From Serinibacter salmoneus (GTDB taxonomy: Bacteria > Actinomycetota > Actinomycetes > Actinomycetales > Beutenbergiaceae): 64,000 nucleotides of DNA. The stretch covers positions 1,246,973 through 1,310,972 of the forward strand of contig NZ_PDJD01000001.1 in the NCBI RefSeq assembly GCF_002563925.1. Reading direction: 5' to 3'. A program made the translations under genes and the position numbers. The notes under the pieces are model-generated. The model searched no databases and was not told the DNA's origin. It saw nothing but the letters and a program-made list of their open reading frames with translations. Numbering within the stretch: the first letter of the stretch is position 1; each line of letters opens with the position of its first letter. Positions 22,105-30,534 of the stretch are shown piece after piece.

Positions 22105-23358
22105 CTACGCCGCGTCGTCCGGCACACTCGCGGGGTCGCGCAGCGCCGCGGCGATCGCCGGCGCCGTGAGTTCGGTCTGCCAGGCGCGCGCGCCCAGGAC
22201 CCGCAGCCGCTCCCCGACGGCCTCAGCCGTGACCGGCGAGGGCGGATCCCACGCGATCCTGCGTTGGGTGTCGGGTGTGAGCACGTTCTCCTGCGGTGTG
22301 CCGACCTCGCCGGCGATCCGGCGCAGGGTGGCGCGCACGGCACGCAACCGCTCCGCCTCCTCGGGGAAACGGGGCGCCCAACTCCGCGACGCCGGCATGT
22401 CGTCGGTTCGCGGCCCCCGCCGGGAGGGCAGGTCCTGCTCCGGTAGCGACTGGGCCCGGGCGACGGCCGCCCACCAGCGCTCCACACGCCGACGCGTGCC
22501 GCGTCCGCTGAACTCCGGCAGCCGCGCCAGTCCGGCGCGGTCGCGCGGCATGGCCGCGGCTGCCGCCACGATGGCGCGATCGGGCAGGATCCGGCCCGGG
22601 GCGGTGTCCCGCTCGCGCGCGACCTCGTCACGGGCGTACCAGAGCTCCCGGGCCACGGCCATGGCCCGGGAGCCGCGCAGGGTCGTGATGCGGGAGAGCC
22701 GCCGCCACGGCTCCACGCGTGCGGCAGGGGGTGGCAGGGTGCGCACGTGCTCGAACTCCTGCTCGGCCCACGCCCACTTCCCCTGGGACTCCAGGTCGGC
22801 GTGGAGCGCGTCGCGCAGGTCCACGAGCACCTCCACGTCCAGCGCGGCGTACCGCAGCCAGTTCTCCGGGAGGGGGCGTGTGGACCAGTCCGCGGCCGAG
22901 TGCTCCTTCGCGAGCCCGAGCCCGAGTTCTGCTGCGACGATGGCGCCCAGGCCCACCCGATCGCGGCCCAGGATCCGGCCGGCGAGCTCGGTGTCGAAGA
23001 GCGCATCCGGTGTCATGCCGACCTCGCGCAGGCACTCCAGGTCCTGGTTGGCGGCGTGCAGTACCCACTCCACGCCGCGCAGTGCCTCGTTCAACACGCT
23101 CAGATCGGGCAGGGCGATCGGGTCCACCAGCGCCGTACCGGCCCCGGCGCGGCGCAGTTGCACGAGGTAGGCGCGCTGGCTGTAGCGGAACCCGGATGCG
23201 CGCTCGGCGTCGACAGCGACGCTGCCGCTGCCCGCCGCGAGCGCCTGCGCGTATCGGTGCAACTCCTGCTGCGTGGTGATGACGGCGGGCACGCCCTCGC
23301 GGGGCTCCAGCAGCGGTTCGACATCCTGGCCCGTGGCGGCCCGCGTGTCCTCAGCCAC
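22105..23358 (-). CDS. rnd: Ribonuclease D family exonuclease with HRDC domains
   Basis: A 417-residue 3'-5' exoribonuclease. DEDD-type domain at residues 25-200 with acidic motifs in VAVDAERAS (here D-A-E), HAANQDLECL, FDTELAGRIL and the Y-x3-D motif YAALDVEVL. HRDC at about residues 215-290 (LWYARDEVARERDTAPGRILPD), and a second degenerate HRDC region at the C-terminus. Likely trims 3' ends of stable RNA. GTG 23358 is chosen as it overlaps the DUF3000 stop by 8 nt, as in other actinobacteria; no better ATG lies nearby. Confidence 0.9.
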   Translation of the reverse strand: MAEDTRAATGQDVEPLLEPREGVPAVITTQQELHRYAQALAAGSGSVAVDAERASGFRYSQRAYLVQLRRAGAGTALVDPIALPDLSVLNEALRGVEWVLHAANQDLECLREVGMTPDALFDTELAGRILGRDRVGLGAIVAAELGLGLAKEHSAADWSTRPLPENWLRYAALDVEVLVDLRDALHADLESQGKWAWAEQEFEHVRTLPPPAARVEPWRRLSRITTLRGSRAMAVARELWYARDEVARERDTAPGRILPDRAIVAAAAAMPRDRAGLARLPEFSGRGTRRRVERWWAAVARAQSLPEQDLPSRRGPRTDDMPASRSWAPRFPEEAERLRAVRATLRRIAGEVGTPQENVLTPDTQRRIAWDPPSPVTAEAVGERLRVLGARAWQTELTAPAIAAALRDPASVPDDAA

Positions 23359-23938
23359 GACGCCTGCGCTGGGCAAGGGTCGTGACGTTGGCGGGCAGCG
23401 GCGGGAGCCCACCGGCCCAGGCCGTGGCCGTCGCCCAGGCGGCCAGGTGACCCGACAGGTCCGTCCCGTGCGGTGTCCAGGACGCCCGGATCTCAATCTC
23501 CACCTGGTTCTCCCGGACCTCGAGGCCTCCGAAGGTCTCCGAGAGCACCCGGGTCACGGTGCCCGAGAGCGCGTGGTAACTCGCCCCGGCCTCGTGTAGC
23601 GAATCGGTGAGCCACGACCAGGCGACCTGACCCAGCAGGGGGTCCTCGCCGAGCTCGTCCTCCAGGGTGGCGCGTACCAGGACCACCACGCGGAAGGTGC
23701 CCTCCCACGCCTCCTGGCCCTCGGGATCGTGCAGCACCACGAATCGGCCGTTCCCGAGCATGTCCTCCACCTCGCCGGTGGCGTTCACCTCGGCCGTCAG
23801 TGCGAGCGCCCAGGGCGCGATGCGGGTGGGAGGGGGTACCTCCTCCAGGTGCACCTCGGGGCGCGTCTGCACGCCGCGCAGGCTCAGCAGCGCGGCCTCG
23901 AACTCCTCGGGAAGCCCGGGCTCGTCGGTCGTGGACAC
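23351..23938 (-). CDS. DUF3000 family protein
   Basis: A 195-residue soluble actinobacterial protein of unknown function. It has the DUF3000 pattern LEEVPPPTRIAPWALALTAEV near the N-terminus and GRFVVLHDPEGQEAWEGTFR centrally. No membrane segment. The GTG at 23938 lies exactly 6 nt after TACCCT, so the message is probably leaderless; no ATG is available in frame. Conserved upstream partner of the RNase D gene, whose start it overlaps, suggesting a linked but undefined role. Confidence 0.87.
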   Translation of the reverse strand: MSTTDEPGLPEEFEAALLSLRGVQTRPEVHLEEVPPPTRIAPWALALTAEVNATGEVEDMLGNGRFVVLHDPEGQEAWEGTFRVVVLVRATLEDELGEDPLLGQVAWSWLTDSLHEAGASYHALSGTVTRVLSETFGGLEVRENQVEIEIRASWTPHGTDLSGHLAAWATATAWAGGLPPLPANVTTLAQRRRRG

Positions 23939-23944
23939 CTGGCC

Positions 23945-23950
23945 AGGGTA
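23945..23950 (-). promoter_or_regulatory. -10 element of a leaderless DUF3000 promoter
   Basis: Minus-strand TACCCT is separated by six bases from the GTG start of the DUF3000 gene. Confidence 0.5.
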
Positions 23951-24014
23951 GAGGGCAGCAGCCGGGGTGACGGTGGGGGCGCGCCGAGGAGGTCTCGCCT
24001 CGTGCTCGTCCGGG

Positions 24015-24494
24015 TCAGGTTCCCAGGCGGGAGGTGCCGGCGTACATGTGCAGCACCGGCAGGCCCAGGGCATCTTGTGCGCGATCCGCCCAGGATCGGT
24101 GCACCGTGTCCTCGAAGGCGTGCGGGTCGGTCACGGTCAGGACCTGCAGCACGTCCCCGGCGGACTCGGACTCCTCGCGCAGGGTGGCGATCGGGTCGTC
24201 GGCCACGACGCCGGCGGCCACCTCGAGCCCGGCAGCCTCCATGGCCTCGCGGCTGGCGGTCAACACGGCCTCGGCGGGGTCGTGGCCGCTGCGCTCGCCG
24301 GTCATGCTGTCCCACGCCTCGCGAAGGTCGAGCAGCGCGAGGGAGTCGATCACCTGCAGGACGACGCTGCGGGAGGTCTCGGTCGGCACGATCAGTCGGT
24401 AGCGCACGTCCTCGCTCGGAGAGACCGCCTCGATGTTGGCGATGTCCCGGTCGGAGAGGGCGTGCTCGGTGAGCACCAGAACGGTCTGCGGCAT
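24015..24494 (-). CDS. Conserved hypothetical protein, USP-like fold suspected
   Basis: A 159-residue cytoplasmic protein, not assigned to a named family. The start MPQTVLVLTEHALSDRDI and the later VVADDPIATLREES and VLQVLTVTDPHAFEDTVHR show the alternating beta-alpha pattern of a universal-stress or HUP-like domain, but the nucleotide-binding GxxGxxG(S) loop is missing. It could be an ATP-independent USP relative. ATG start with AGGAGGA at good spacing. Diverges from zapE with 74 bp between starts. Confidence 0.7.
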   Translation of the reverse strand: MPQTVLVLTEHALSDRDIANIEAVSPSEDVRYRLIVPTETSRSVVLQVIDSLALLDLREAWDSMTGERSGHDPAEAVLTASREAMEAAGLEVAAGVVADDPIATLREESESAGDVLQVLTVTDPHAFEDTVHRSWADRAQDALGLPVLHMYAGTSRLGT

Positions 24495-24555
24495 GTGGGT
24501 CCTCCTCGTTGCGCTGCCTCCAGCCTAGACGCCACGGCGTTCGCCGCTCGCGCCG

Positions 24556-24561
24556 TAGGCT
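24556..24561 (+). promoter_or_regulatory. -10 element of a leaderless zapE promoter
   Basis: TAGGCT is followed by seven bases and the GTG start of zapE; no Shine-Dalgarno sequence is present. Confidence 0.5.
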
Positions 24562-24568
24562 TCCTCGT

Positions 24569-25591
24569 GTGTCCGAGTCGCAGTCCTTGACCTCGCGCCA
24601 GCCGCGCGTCACCCCCGACGACCTGCTCGCCGGTCTCGTCCCGCCACCGCAGTTCGCCGCCGCGACCTTCTCCTCCTACCGGCCCGACCCCGCGCACCCC
24701 TCCCAGGGTGAGGCGATGGCGCGGATGGCGGATCTCGCGGACCAGATCCGCACCCCGCGCCGCCGAGGGTTGTTGCGACGGCCCGTTGCCCCGCCGAGCC
24801 TGTATCTCGACGGTGGCTACGGGGTCGGCAAGACCCACCTGCTCGCGGCCCTGGCTCACGAGATCGGTCCGGAGCGCTCCGCGTACGGCACGTTCGTGGA
24901 GTACACCCACCTGGTGGGTGCGCTCGGGTTCGCGGAGTGCGTCCAGGTGCTCTCCCGACGCGCCCTGGTCGCGATCGACGAGTTCGAACTGGACGACCCG
25001 GGCGACACCGTGCTGATGTCCCGGCTGCTACGCGAACTGGCGGACGCCGGCGTGACCCTCGTGGCCACGTCCAACACACTGCCCGAGGCGCTGGGGGAAG
25101 GCCGCTTCGCCGCCGAGGACTTCCTGCGCGAGATCCAGGCGCTCGCCTCCCGGTTCGAGATCCTGCGCATCGACGGGCCCGATTACCGGCATCGTTCCGG
25201 TCTGCCGGAGCACGAGGGGCTGTCGGTGGCGCAGGTGGAGCGTGCGCTCGAGGGAGCGTTGGCGAGCGGTGCGCGCGTCAGTTGTGACGGGTGGGACGCC
25301 CTACTCGCCCATCTCGCCACGATCCACCCCTCGCGGTACGGGGCACTGGTCGACGACCTGGATGCGGTGGTGATCACCGGGGCGCACGGGATCGACGAGG
25401 ACATGGTCGGGTTGCGTCTCGTGGTGCTCGTGGACCGCCTGTACGACCGTGACCTGCCGGTCCGTCTCGGACCGAGCGGCGTGGCGGATCTGTTCAGCGA
25501 GCGCATGCTCGCCAAGGGATACCGCAAGAAGTACCTGCGCGCGCTGTCCCGGCTGGGTGCGCTGACACACCGCGAGTGGCCTGGCGAGTGA
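24569..25591 (+). CDS. zapE: Cell division protein ZapE (AFG1-like P-loop ATPase)
   Basis: A 340-residue AAA-like ATPase. ZapE destabilises FtsZ polymers during constriction in E. coli; the mitochondrial relatives are AFG1/LACE1. Walker A DGGYGVGKTHLL (residues 83-90), Walker B ALVAIDEFELDDP, sensor TLVATSNTLPEAL and the AFG1 C-terminal motif LFSERMLAKGYRKKYLRALSR with its basic run. GTG 24569 is preferred: it follows a TAGGCT box by seven bases and gives VSESQ; an ATG 60 bases earlier would include low-quality sequence. Converges on the HIT gene. Confidence 0.9.
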   Translation: MSESQSLTSRQPRVTPDDLLAGLVPPPQFAAATFSSYRPDPAHPSQGEAMARMADLADQIRTPRRRGLLRRPVAPPSLYLDGGYGVGKTHLLAALAHEIGPERSAYGTFVEYTHLVGALGFAECVQVLSRRALVAIDEFELDDPGDTVLMSRLLRELADAGVTLVATSNTLPEALGEGRFAAEDFLREIQALASRFEILRIDGPDYRHRSGLPEHEGLSVAQVERALEGALASGARVSCDGWDALLAHLATIHPSRYGALVDDLDAVVITGAHGIDEDMVGLRLVVLVDRLYDRDLPVRLGPSGVADLFSERMLAKGYRKKYLRALSRLGALTHREWPGE

Positions 25592-25630
25592 CCACGAGGT
25601 GGTTGCGACGTCGGGACCGGCGTCGAGGGC

Positions 25631-26032
25631 CTACGGGAGGTGCGCCAGCGCGGCGCGCAGTCGATCCGCCGCCTGAGCGAGCTGGTCGGGGCTTGCCTGC
25701 TCGCCCTCGATGTGGCGGAAGTCCTCGGGCCCGGTGGTGGGGAAGACGTGCAGGTGCAGGTGCGGCACGCCGTATCCCTGCACGACGAGCCCGATCCGGT
25801 TCCCCCCGAACGCGGTGAGCTGAGCCCTCCCGATCCGCTGCGCCACGGCAGTGAGGTGTGCCAGCAGATCCGGATCCGCCTCGATCCAGTGATCGATCTC
25901 GGCCCGGGGCACCACGAGAGCATGACCGGGGGTGACCGGGGCGATGGTGAGGAAGACGACGCACTCCGGGTCGGAGTGGATGATCTGGCCGGGAATCTCG
26001 CCGGCGATGATCTGCGTGAAGAGCGTGGCCAT
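25631..26032 (-). CDS. HIT family protein (histidine triad hydrolase)
   Basis: A 133-residue nucleotide hydrolase or transferase of the Hint branch. The triad motif HLHLHVFP (near residue 95) follows GYGVPHLHLHV, and the start MATLFTQIIAGEIPGQIIHSD is typical of Hint-type proteins. It probably hydrolyses aminoacyl-AMP or AMP-phosphoramidates. ATG 26032 lies six bases after the minus-strand TACGTT box, again a leaderless arrangement; longer in-frame extension upstream is not supported. Confidence 0.93.
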   Translation of the reverse strand: MATLFTQIIAGEIPGQIIHSDPECVVFLTIAPVTPGHALVVPRAEIDHWIEADPDLLAHLTAVAQRIGRAQLTAFGGNRIGLVVQGYGVPHLHLHVFPTTGPEDFRHIEGEQASPDQLAQAADRLRAALAHLP

Positions 26033-26038
26033 GGCACG

Positions 26039-26044
26039 AACGTA
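26039..26044 (-). promoter_or_regulatory. -10 element of a leaderless HIT-protein promoter
   Basis: Minus-strand TACGTT lies six bases before the ATG of the HIT gene. Confidence 0.5.
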
Positions 26045-26106
26045 CCGGAGGGCGAACCCGAGGTTGGGGCTCTGGCCATCGGCGTGCCGAGCACACGCAC
26101 GTGCGC

Positions 26107-26112
26107 TAGCGT
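26107..26112 (+). promoter_or_regulatory. Possible -10 element of the M23 peptidase gene
   Basis: TAGCGT lies about 70 bp ahead of the start codon. Just upstream is the 10-bp palindrome CGCACGTGCG (26096-26105). The leader between them and the gene has only a weak GGCC/GGCC hairpin and no recognisable riboswitch. Confidence 0.3.
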
Positions 26113-26181
26113 GTGATCCAGGCCATTCGGCCTCCACTCTTGTGAGCCGGTGGTGTGGGGCGCCCCGGAGAACGGACGGCT

Positions 26182-27351
26182 ATGCGAGCACAGCGGTTGG
26201 CATGGGTGACGAGCCTGGTCGCGGTGTTGGCGCTCGTGCTCGGTCCGGGTGCGATGGCCACGCAGGTCGACCCGGCGGACCAGCGCCGCTATAAGGCTCC
26301 GATCGATCTCGCGCTCATCCAGGCGAGCGGGGTCCATGGCATCGACACCCACATGGACGACCTGATCCCCGTGGACTCCGCAGGCCCCGGTGCATGGTGG
26401 GAGTCCGCGCACGTGGTCGCGATCCCGCCTGTTCTCGAGAGCGCGCAGGAGGAGGACGACCCGCGGGTGGCGCCGGACGCCGAGGCGTCCGACGCCGGGT
26501 GGGTGCATCCGCTGCCGACCGGCCGCTTCGCATCCCCCTTCGGCTACCGCGCAGCGATCCCCGGGGTGACGGTGGGTGGACTGCACAACGGCATCGACAT
26601 CGCGGCGCCCCTGGGGCACCCGATCCGGGCCGCGAGCGCCGGCACGGTGCTCTCGGTCACCAATGGGAGCGCGCAGTACGGCGGGATCTCCGGGTGGGTC
26701 GTGGCGCTCGACCACGGTGACGGGATCGTGACCACGTACAACCACATGTCCCGCAACGGCGTGTTGGTGGCCGAGGGTGAGGAGGTCCTCGGCGGCGAGA
26801 TCATTGCGGTCGTCGGGAACGAGGGCCGCTCGACCGGTCCGCACCTCCACTTCACCGTTCACATCGAGGGCAACGCGGTGGACCCGGTGGTGTTCATGCG
26901 GTCGCGCGGGATCGACCTGGAGTCGGGGACGCGCATCACGCCCGTGCCGCTGACGGAGGACTGGTTGGAGGCTCAGGAGAAGCTCCGCTCCGGGGCGTAC
27001 GCCCCGACGCCGACGCCCACGCCCACGCCCACGCCGACACCCACGCCGTCGCCGTCGCCCACGCCCACGCCGACACCCACGCCGTCGCCCACGCCCACCC
27101 CGACACCCACGCCGTCGCCCACGCCGACACCCACGCCGTCGCCGACACCCACGCCGTCGCCGACACCCACGCCGTCGCCGACACCCACGCCGTCGCCGAC
27201 ACCCACGCCGTCGCCGACACCCACCCCGTCGCCGACACCCACCCCGTCGCCGACACCCACGCCGTCGCCCACCCCGGACCCAGGCCCCGAGCCGAGCCCC
27301 GAGCCGAGCGCGACCGAACCGACGCCGACCCCGAGCGCGACCGCGGAGTGA
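26182..27351 (+). CDS. Secreted M23-family metallopeptidase with Pro-Thr-Ser repeat tail
   Basis: A 389-residue exported peptidoglycan hydrolase-like protein. Signal peptide at residues 1-26 (MRAQRLAWVT then hydrophobic, AMA cleavage). The LytM domain at about 105-240 has all zinc and catalytic residues: H135 and D139 (LHNGIDIAAP), H188 (TYNHMS), H221 and H223 (GPHLHFTV). From residue 275 the chain is almost pure Pro-Thr/Pro-Ser repeats ending PSATAE, a rigid wall-spanning or glycosylated stalk with no LPXTG motif. ATG 26182 puts the positive n-region right at the start; the ribosome binding site is weak (GGAG 14 bp away). Confidence 0.9.
   Translation: MRAQRLAWVTSLVAVLALVLGPGAMATQVDPADQRRYKAPIDLALIQASGVHGIDTHMDDLIPVDSAGPGAWWESAHVVAIPPVLESAQEEDDPRVAPDAEASDAGWVHPLPTGRFASPFGYRAAIPGVTVGGLHNGIDIAAPLGHPIRAASAGTVLSVTNGSAQYGGISGWVVALDHGDGIVTTYNHMSRNGVLVAEGEEVLGGEIIAVVGNEGRSTGPHLHFTVHIEGNAVDPVVFMRSRGIDLESGTRITPVPLTEDWLEAQEKLRSGAYAPTPTPTPTPTPTPTPSPSPTPTPTPTPSPTPTPTPTPSPTPTPTPSPTPTPSPTPTPSPTPTPSPTPTPSPTPTPSPTPTPSPTPTPSPTPDPGPEPSPEPSATEPTPTPSATAE
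27004..27282. repeat. Pro-Thr/Pro-Ser coding repeat with 18-bp core unit
   Basis: Low-complexity coding DNA. The 3' half consists of eight copies of an 18-bp unit (CCGACACCCACGCCGTCG with third-position variants, about 27123-27264), encoding PTPTPS. The 5' half is the same theme with shorter CCCACG/CCGACG hexamers. Near-identity between units at the DNA level points to recent expansion by slippage, in multiples of 18 so the frame is kept. Confidence 0.9.
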
Positions 27352-27383
27352 GGCACGTCACAGGCTAAGTCGCCCCTTCGTTG

Positions 27384-27418
27384 TTGCAAGGTTAGGCAGT
27401 CCTTTGTAAGGATCGCCT
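27384..27418 (+). promoter_or_regulatory. DtxR/IdeR-like iron box over the promoter of the siderophore operon
   Basis: A promoter TTGCAA (27384-27389) - 17 bp - TAAGGA (27407-27412) is overlaid by AAGGTTAGGC...CCT (27388-27403), similar to the DtxR-family iron-box consensus. An imperfect 25-bp dyad is centred on TCCTT-TGT-AAGGA (27394-27418). The position over -35 to -10 fits iron-dependent repression of the importer that follows. Confidence 0.6.
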
Positions 27419-27448
27419 CACCAACTTGTTTCAACGATGGAGCCCCGC

Positions 27449-28471
27449 ATGCTCAAGTCTGTCCCGGCGCGCCGCCTGCTCGCGCTGACGATCGCGCCCG
27501 CCCTCTTCCTCGCCGCGTGCAGCAGCGGGGACTCGTCCGCCGACACCTCCGACTCCGCCGAGGGCACCGAGTCGAGCGCTGCCGCGGACGAGGACACCGA
27601 GGCCGTGACGATCACGGACAACTACGGTGAGGTGGAGGTCCCGGTGAACCCCGCCACGGTGGTGGCGCTGGACAACCACGTGTTCCAGACCCTCTCGGAC
27701 TGGGACGTCGAGCTCGTGGCCGCGCCCAAGGGCATCATGGGGTCCGTGTGGCCGGAGTACACCGAGGACGAGTCGGTGGCCGACATCGGCAATCACGGCG
27801 AGCCCGACCTCGAGGCGATCATCGCCGCCTCGCCCGAGTTGATCATCGGCGGGTACCGCTTCCAAGGCCACTACGAGGACCTGGTCTCCCAGAACCCCGA
27901 CTCCGTGGTGATCGACCTCGCACCGCGTGAGGGAGAGGACGAGGTGGCCGAGCTGAAGCGCCAGGCCACGGCCCTGGGGGAGATCTTCAGCCACCAGGAC
28001 GAGGCCGCCGCCCTGAACGAGGAGTTGGACGCCGCCATCGCCGCCGCGAGCGAGAACTACAACGGCACCGACACCGTCGTGGGTCTGATCACCTCCGGGG
28101 GTGAGATCTCCTACAGCGCGCCCGGCACCGGTCGTAGCGTCGGCATGGTGTTCCCGGCCCTGGGGCTGAACGCCGCGATCGAGTCCGACGCCGAGGACCC
28201 CACCCACGGTGACGACATCTCGGTGGAGGCGATCGCCGAGGCCAACCCGGACTGGATCATCGTGCTGGACCGCGACGGCGCCGTGCCGCCGGAGGGTGAG
28301 TACGTCCCGGCCAGCGCCGTGATCGAGGACTCCGAGGCTCTCGCCGGCGTGAGCGCCGTCGAGAAGGGCCAGGTCATCGTGCTCGACCCCGCCTTCTACC
28401 TCACCGAGGACATCCAGTCCTACACCACGCTGTTCAACCAGATCGCGGATGCCTTCGGCTCTGCCTCCTGA
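27449..28471 (+). CDS. Iron-siderophore ABC transporter substrate-binding lipoprotein
   Basis: A 340-residue FecB/FepB-type binding protein. Lipoprotein signal with lipobox FLAAC (C24), then a Ser/Asp/Glu-rich linker to about residue 55, then the class III periplasmic-binding fold starting at VTITDNYGEVEVPVNPATVVALD. It captures Fe3+-siderophore outside the membrane and delivers it to the two FecCD permeases. ATG 27449 is preferred to ATG 27437 because GGAG sits six bases ahead and the positively charged n-region is compact. First gene of a four-gene operon under an iron box. Confidence 0.93.
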   Translation: MLKSVPARRLLALTIAPALFLAACSSGDSSADTSDSAEGTESSAAADEDTEAVTITDNYGEVEVPVNPATVVALDNHVFQTLSDWDVELVAAPKGIMGSVWPEYTEDESVADIGNHGEPDLEAIIAASPELIIGGYRFQGHYEDLVSQNPDSVVIDLAPREGEDEVAELKRQATALGEIFSHQDEAAALNEELDAAIAAASENYNGTDTVVGLITSGGEISYSAPGTGRSVGMVFPALGLNAAIESDAEDPTHGDDISVEAIAEANPDWIIVLDRDGAVPPEGEYVPASAVIEDSEALAGVSAVEKGQVIVLDPAFYLTEDIQSYTTLFNQIADAFGSAS

Positions 28472-28493
28472 GTCGCGGACTGCTGATACCGAG

Positions 28494-29471
28494 GTGAGCA
28501 CGATCCAGGCGCGTGGCGCCGCACCCAGTTGGGTGCGGCGCCACGCGCTGCTGCTCGCAGCACTGGTCACCGCGGCCCTGGTCGTCGTCTCGTTGTTCGT
28601 CGGCGTCTACGACCTGAGCAGCGAGGGCGGCGGGGAGATGTTCCTCATCACCCGGGTGCCGCGCACGCTCGCACTCGTGCTCGCGGGCAGTGCGATGGCG
28701 GTCAGCGGCCTCGTGATGCAGCGCCTGACGCAGAACCGTTTCGTGGAGCCGACCACGAGCGGCACCACCGAGTGGGCCATGCTGGGGCTGCTGCTCGTGG
28801 TGATTCTCTGGCCGCAGGCGAGCCTGACGGTGCAGATGATCGCCTCGAGCCTGACCGCGTTCCTCGGCACGCTGGTCTTCATGGCGATCCTGCGCCGGAT
28901 CCAGGTGCGCACCACCCTGGTGGTGCCCGTGGTCGGGATGATGCTCGGAGCGGTGGTATCCGCCTTCACCACCATGATCGCGTTCCAGACGAACTACCTG
29001 CAGATGCTGGGCACCTGGTTCATGGGTAGCTTCACCTCGGTGGTGCGGGGTCAGTACGAGGTGCTGTGGCTCGTGGCCGCCGTGATGCTGATGGTCATGC
29101 TCATGGCCGATCGCCTCACGGTCGTGGGCCTGGGTCGGGATGTGGCCACCACGGTCGGGGTGAACTACGAGCGCGTCCTGTTCGCCGGGACAGCGTTGGT
29201 GGCCCTGGCCACCGGGGTCACCACGGTGGTGGTCGGGTTCCTCCCGTTCGTCGGTCTGGTGGTCCCGAACATGGTCTCGATCCTGCGGGGCGACGACCTG
29301 CGCGCGACCACACCGTGGGTCGCGCTCGGCGGCATCGCCCTGGTCACCGCGTGCGACATCGTCGGGCGCCTGATCCGCTGGCCGTTCGAGGTGCCGGTCG
29401 CGATGGTGCTCGGCGTCGTGGGCGCCGTGGTGTTCATCGCGCTGGTCCTGAAGGGAGCCCGACGTGACTGA
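28494..29471 (+). CDS. Iron chelate uptake ABC transporter permease, FecCD family (first)
   Basis: A 325-residue permease with about nine to ten helices. FecCD hallmarks include RVPRTLALVLAGSAMAVSG in the N-terminal third and FVGLVVPNMVSILRGDD (the coupling-helix region) near residue 255. The loop GLGRDVATTVGVNY is also typical. GTG 28494 gives the usual length; ATG 28449, which would overlap the binding-protein gene by 23 bp, is possible. Forms a heterodimer with the next gene product. Confidence 0.9.
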   Translation: MSTIQARGAAPSWVRRHALLLAALVTAALVVVSLFVGVYDLSSEGGGEMFLITRVPRTLALVLAGSAMAVSGLVMQRLTQNRFVEPTTSGTTEWAMLGLLLVVILWPQASLTVQMIASSLTAFLGTLVFMAILRRIQVRTTLVVPVVGMMLGAVVSAFTTMIAFQTNYLQMLGTWFMGSFTSVVRGQYEVLWLVAAVMLMVMLMADRLTVVGLGRDVATTVGVNYERVLFAGTALVALATGVTTVVVGFLPFVGLVVPNMVSILRGDDLRATTPWVALGGIALVTACDIVGRLIRWPFEVPVAMVLGVVGAVVFIALVLKGARRD

Positions 29472-30534
29472 CCTGGACACGAGCGCGGTCGAGGTCCGCG
29501 CACCCTCCGCTGCTCCCGCCGTGGCCGACCACCCGCCCCGCCGCCACCGGGTCCGTCAGGCCTGGCGCACACACCATGACGGCGCCGTGACGCTCATCGC
29601 GCTCGCGCTCGCGCTGGCATGCGCCGTGGGCATCCTCACCTGGGCGATCCCGGTTCCCCTCACCCACGCCGGGTTCCCCACGATCGTGGCGATACGGCTG
29701 GAGTCGGTGGCCACGATCGTGCTGGTCGGCGCCTCACAGGGCGTGGCCACACTGGTGTTCCAGACCCTGGTGGGCAACCGCATCCTCACCCCCGCCGTGC
29801 TCGGTTTCGACGCCCTGTACCGCCTCGTGCAGACCGCGCTGGTGTTCTTCCTCGGCTCGGCCGCACTCGCCGAGACCGACGGCCTGGTCAAGGTGGGCCT
29901 GCAGAGCGCGCTCATGGTGGCCTTCGCCACGATCCTGTACGGCTGGTTGTTCACCCGGCTGCGGCTGTCCCTGCACGTCACCCTGCTCGTGGGCATCGTG
30001 CTCGGCATGGCCTTCTCCTCCGCCGCCACCCTCATGCAGCGCATGCTCACCCCGAGCGAGTTCGACATCCTGGCCGCCCGCCTGTTCGGGAACATCTCCA
30101 CCGCGGACGGTGCCTACCTGCCGTGGGCCGCGCTCGTGGTCGCCGGCGCGTGCGCGGTGCTGTGGCGTCGCCGCTACGTGCTCGACGTCGTCGCCCTGGG
30201 TCGCCAGACCGCCACCAGCCTGGGCGTGGCCTACCGCCGCGAGGTCCTGATCGTGCTGGTGCTGGTGGCGGTGCTGGTCTCGGTGTCGGTCTCGCTGGTG
30301 GGACCGATGACGTTCCTGGGGTTCATCGTGGCGATGCTGACCTACCAGCTGGTCCGGGAGCAGACCCACGCGCGGATGCTGCCCATGGCGGCCGTCCTGG
30401 GCACCCTGGCACTGCTGGCCGCCTACTTCGTGCTGCGCCACGTCTTCTACGCCGGCGGGCTGGTGACCGTGGTCATCGAACTCGTCGGCGGCACCCTGTT
30501 CCTGATCTACCTGCTGCGTAAGGGACTGCGATGA
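29464..30534 (+). CDS. Iron chelate uptake ABC transporter permease, FecCD family (second)
   Basis: A 356-residue permease, paralogous to the preceding one. A hydrophilic N-terminus of about 45 residues is followed by nine helices. Motifs: VGNRILTPAVLGFDALY, ALGRQTATSLGVAYRRE and the conserved glycine/proline turn LVGPMTFLGFIVAMLTYQLV before the coupling region. GTG start 8 nt inside the first permease gene; the stop overlaps the ATPase gene ATG. The two-permease, single-ATPase layout matches catecholate or mixed siderophore importers. Confidence 0.92.
   Translation: MTDLDTSAVEVRAPSAAPAVADHPPRRHRVRQAWRTHHDGAVTLIALALALACAVGILTWAIPVPLTHAGFPTIVAIRLESVATIVLVGASQGVATLVFQTLVGNRILTPAVLGFDALYRLVQTALVFFLGSAALAETDGLVKVGLQSALMVAFATILYGWLFTRLRLSLHVTLLVGIVLGMAFSSAATLMQRMLTPSEFDILAARLFGNISTADGAYLPWAALVVAGACAVLWRRRYVLDVVALGRQTATSLGVAYRREVLIVLVLVAVLVSVSVSLVGPMTFLGFIVAMLTYQLVREQTHARMLPMAAVLGTLALLAAYFVLRHVFYAGGLVTVVIELVGGTLFLIYLLRKGLR

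Noticed and set aside
26113-26181. c-di-AMP (ydaO) riboswitch before the M23 peptidase
   Set aside because: The leader is about 70 nt, too short, and shows none of the conserved riboswitch blocks.
26936-27434. Antisense frames opposite the Pro-Thr repeat giving Val-Gly or Trp-Val repeats
   Set aside because: Direct consequence of the low-complexity DNA on the other strand; no start signals.
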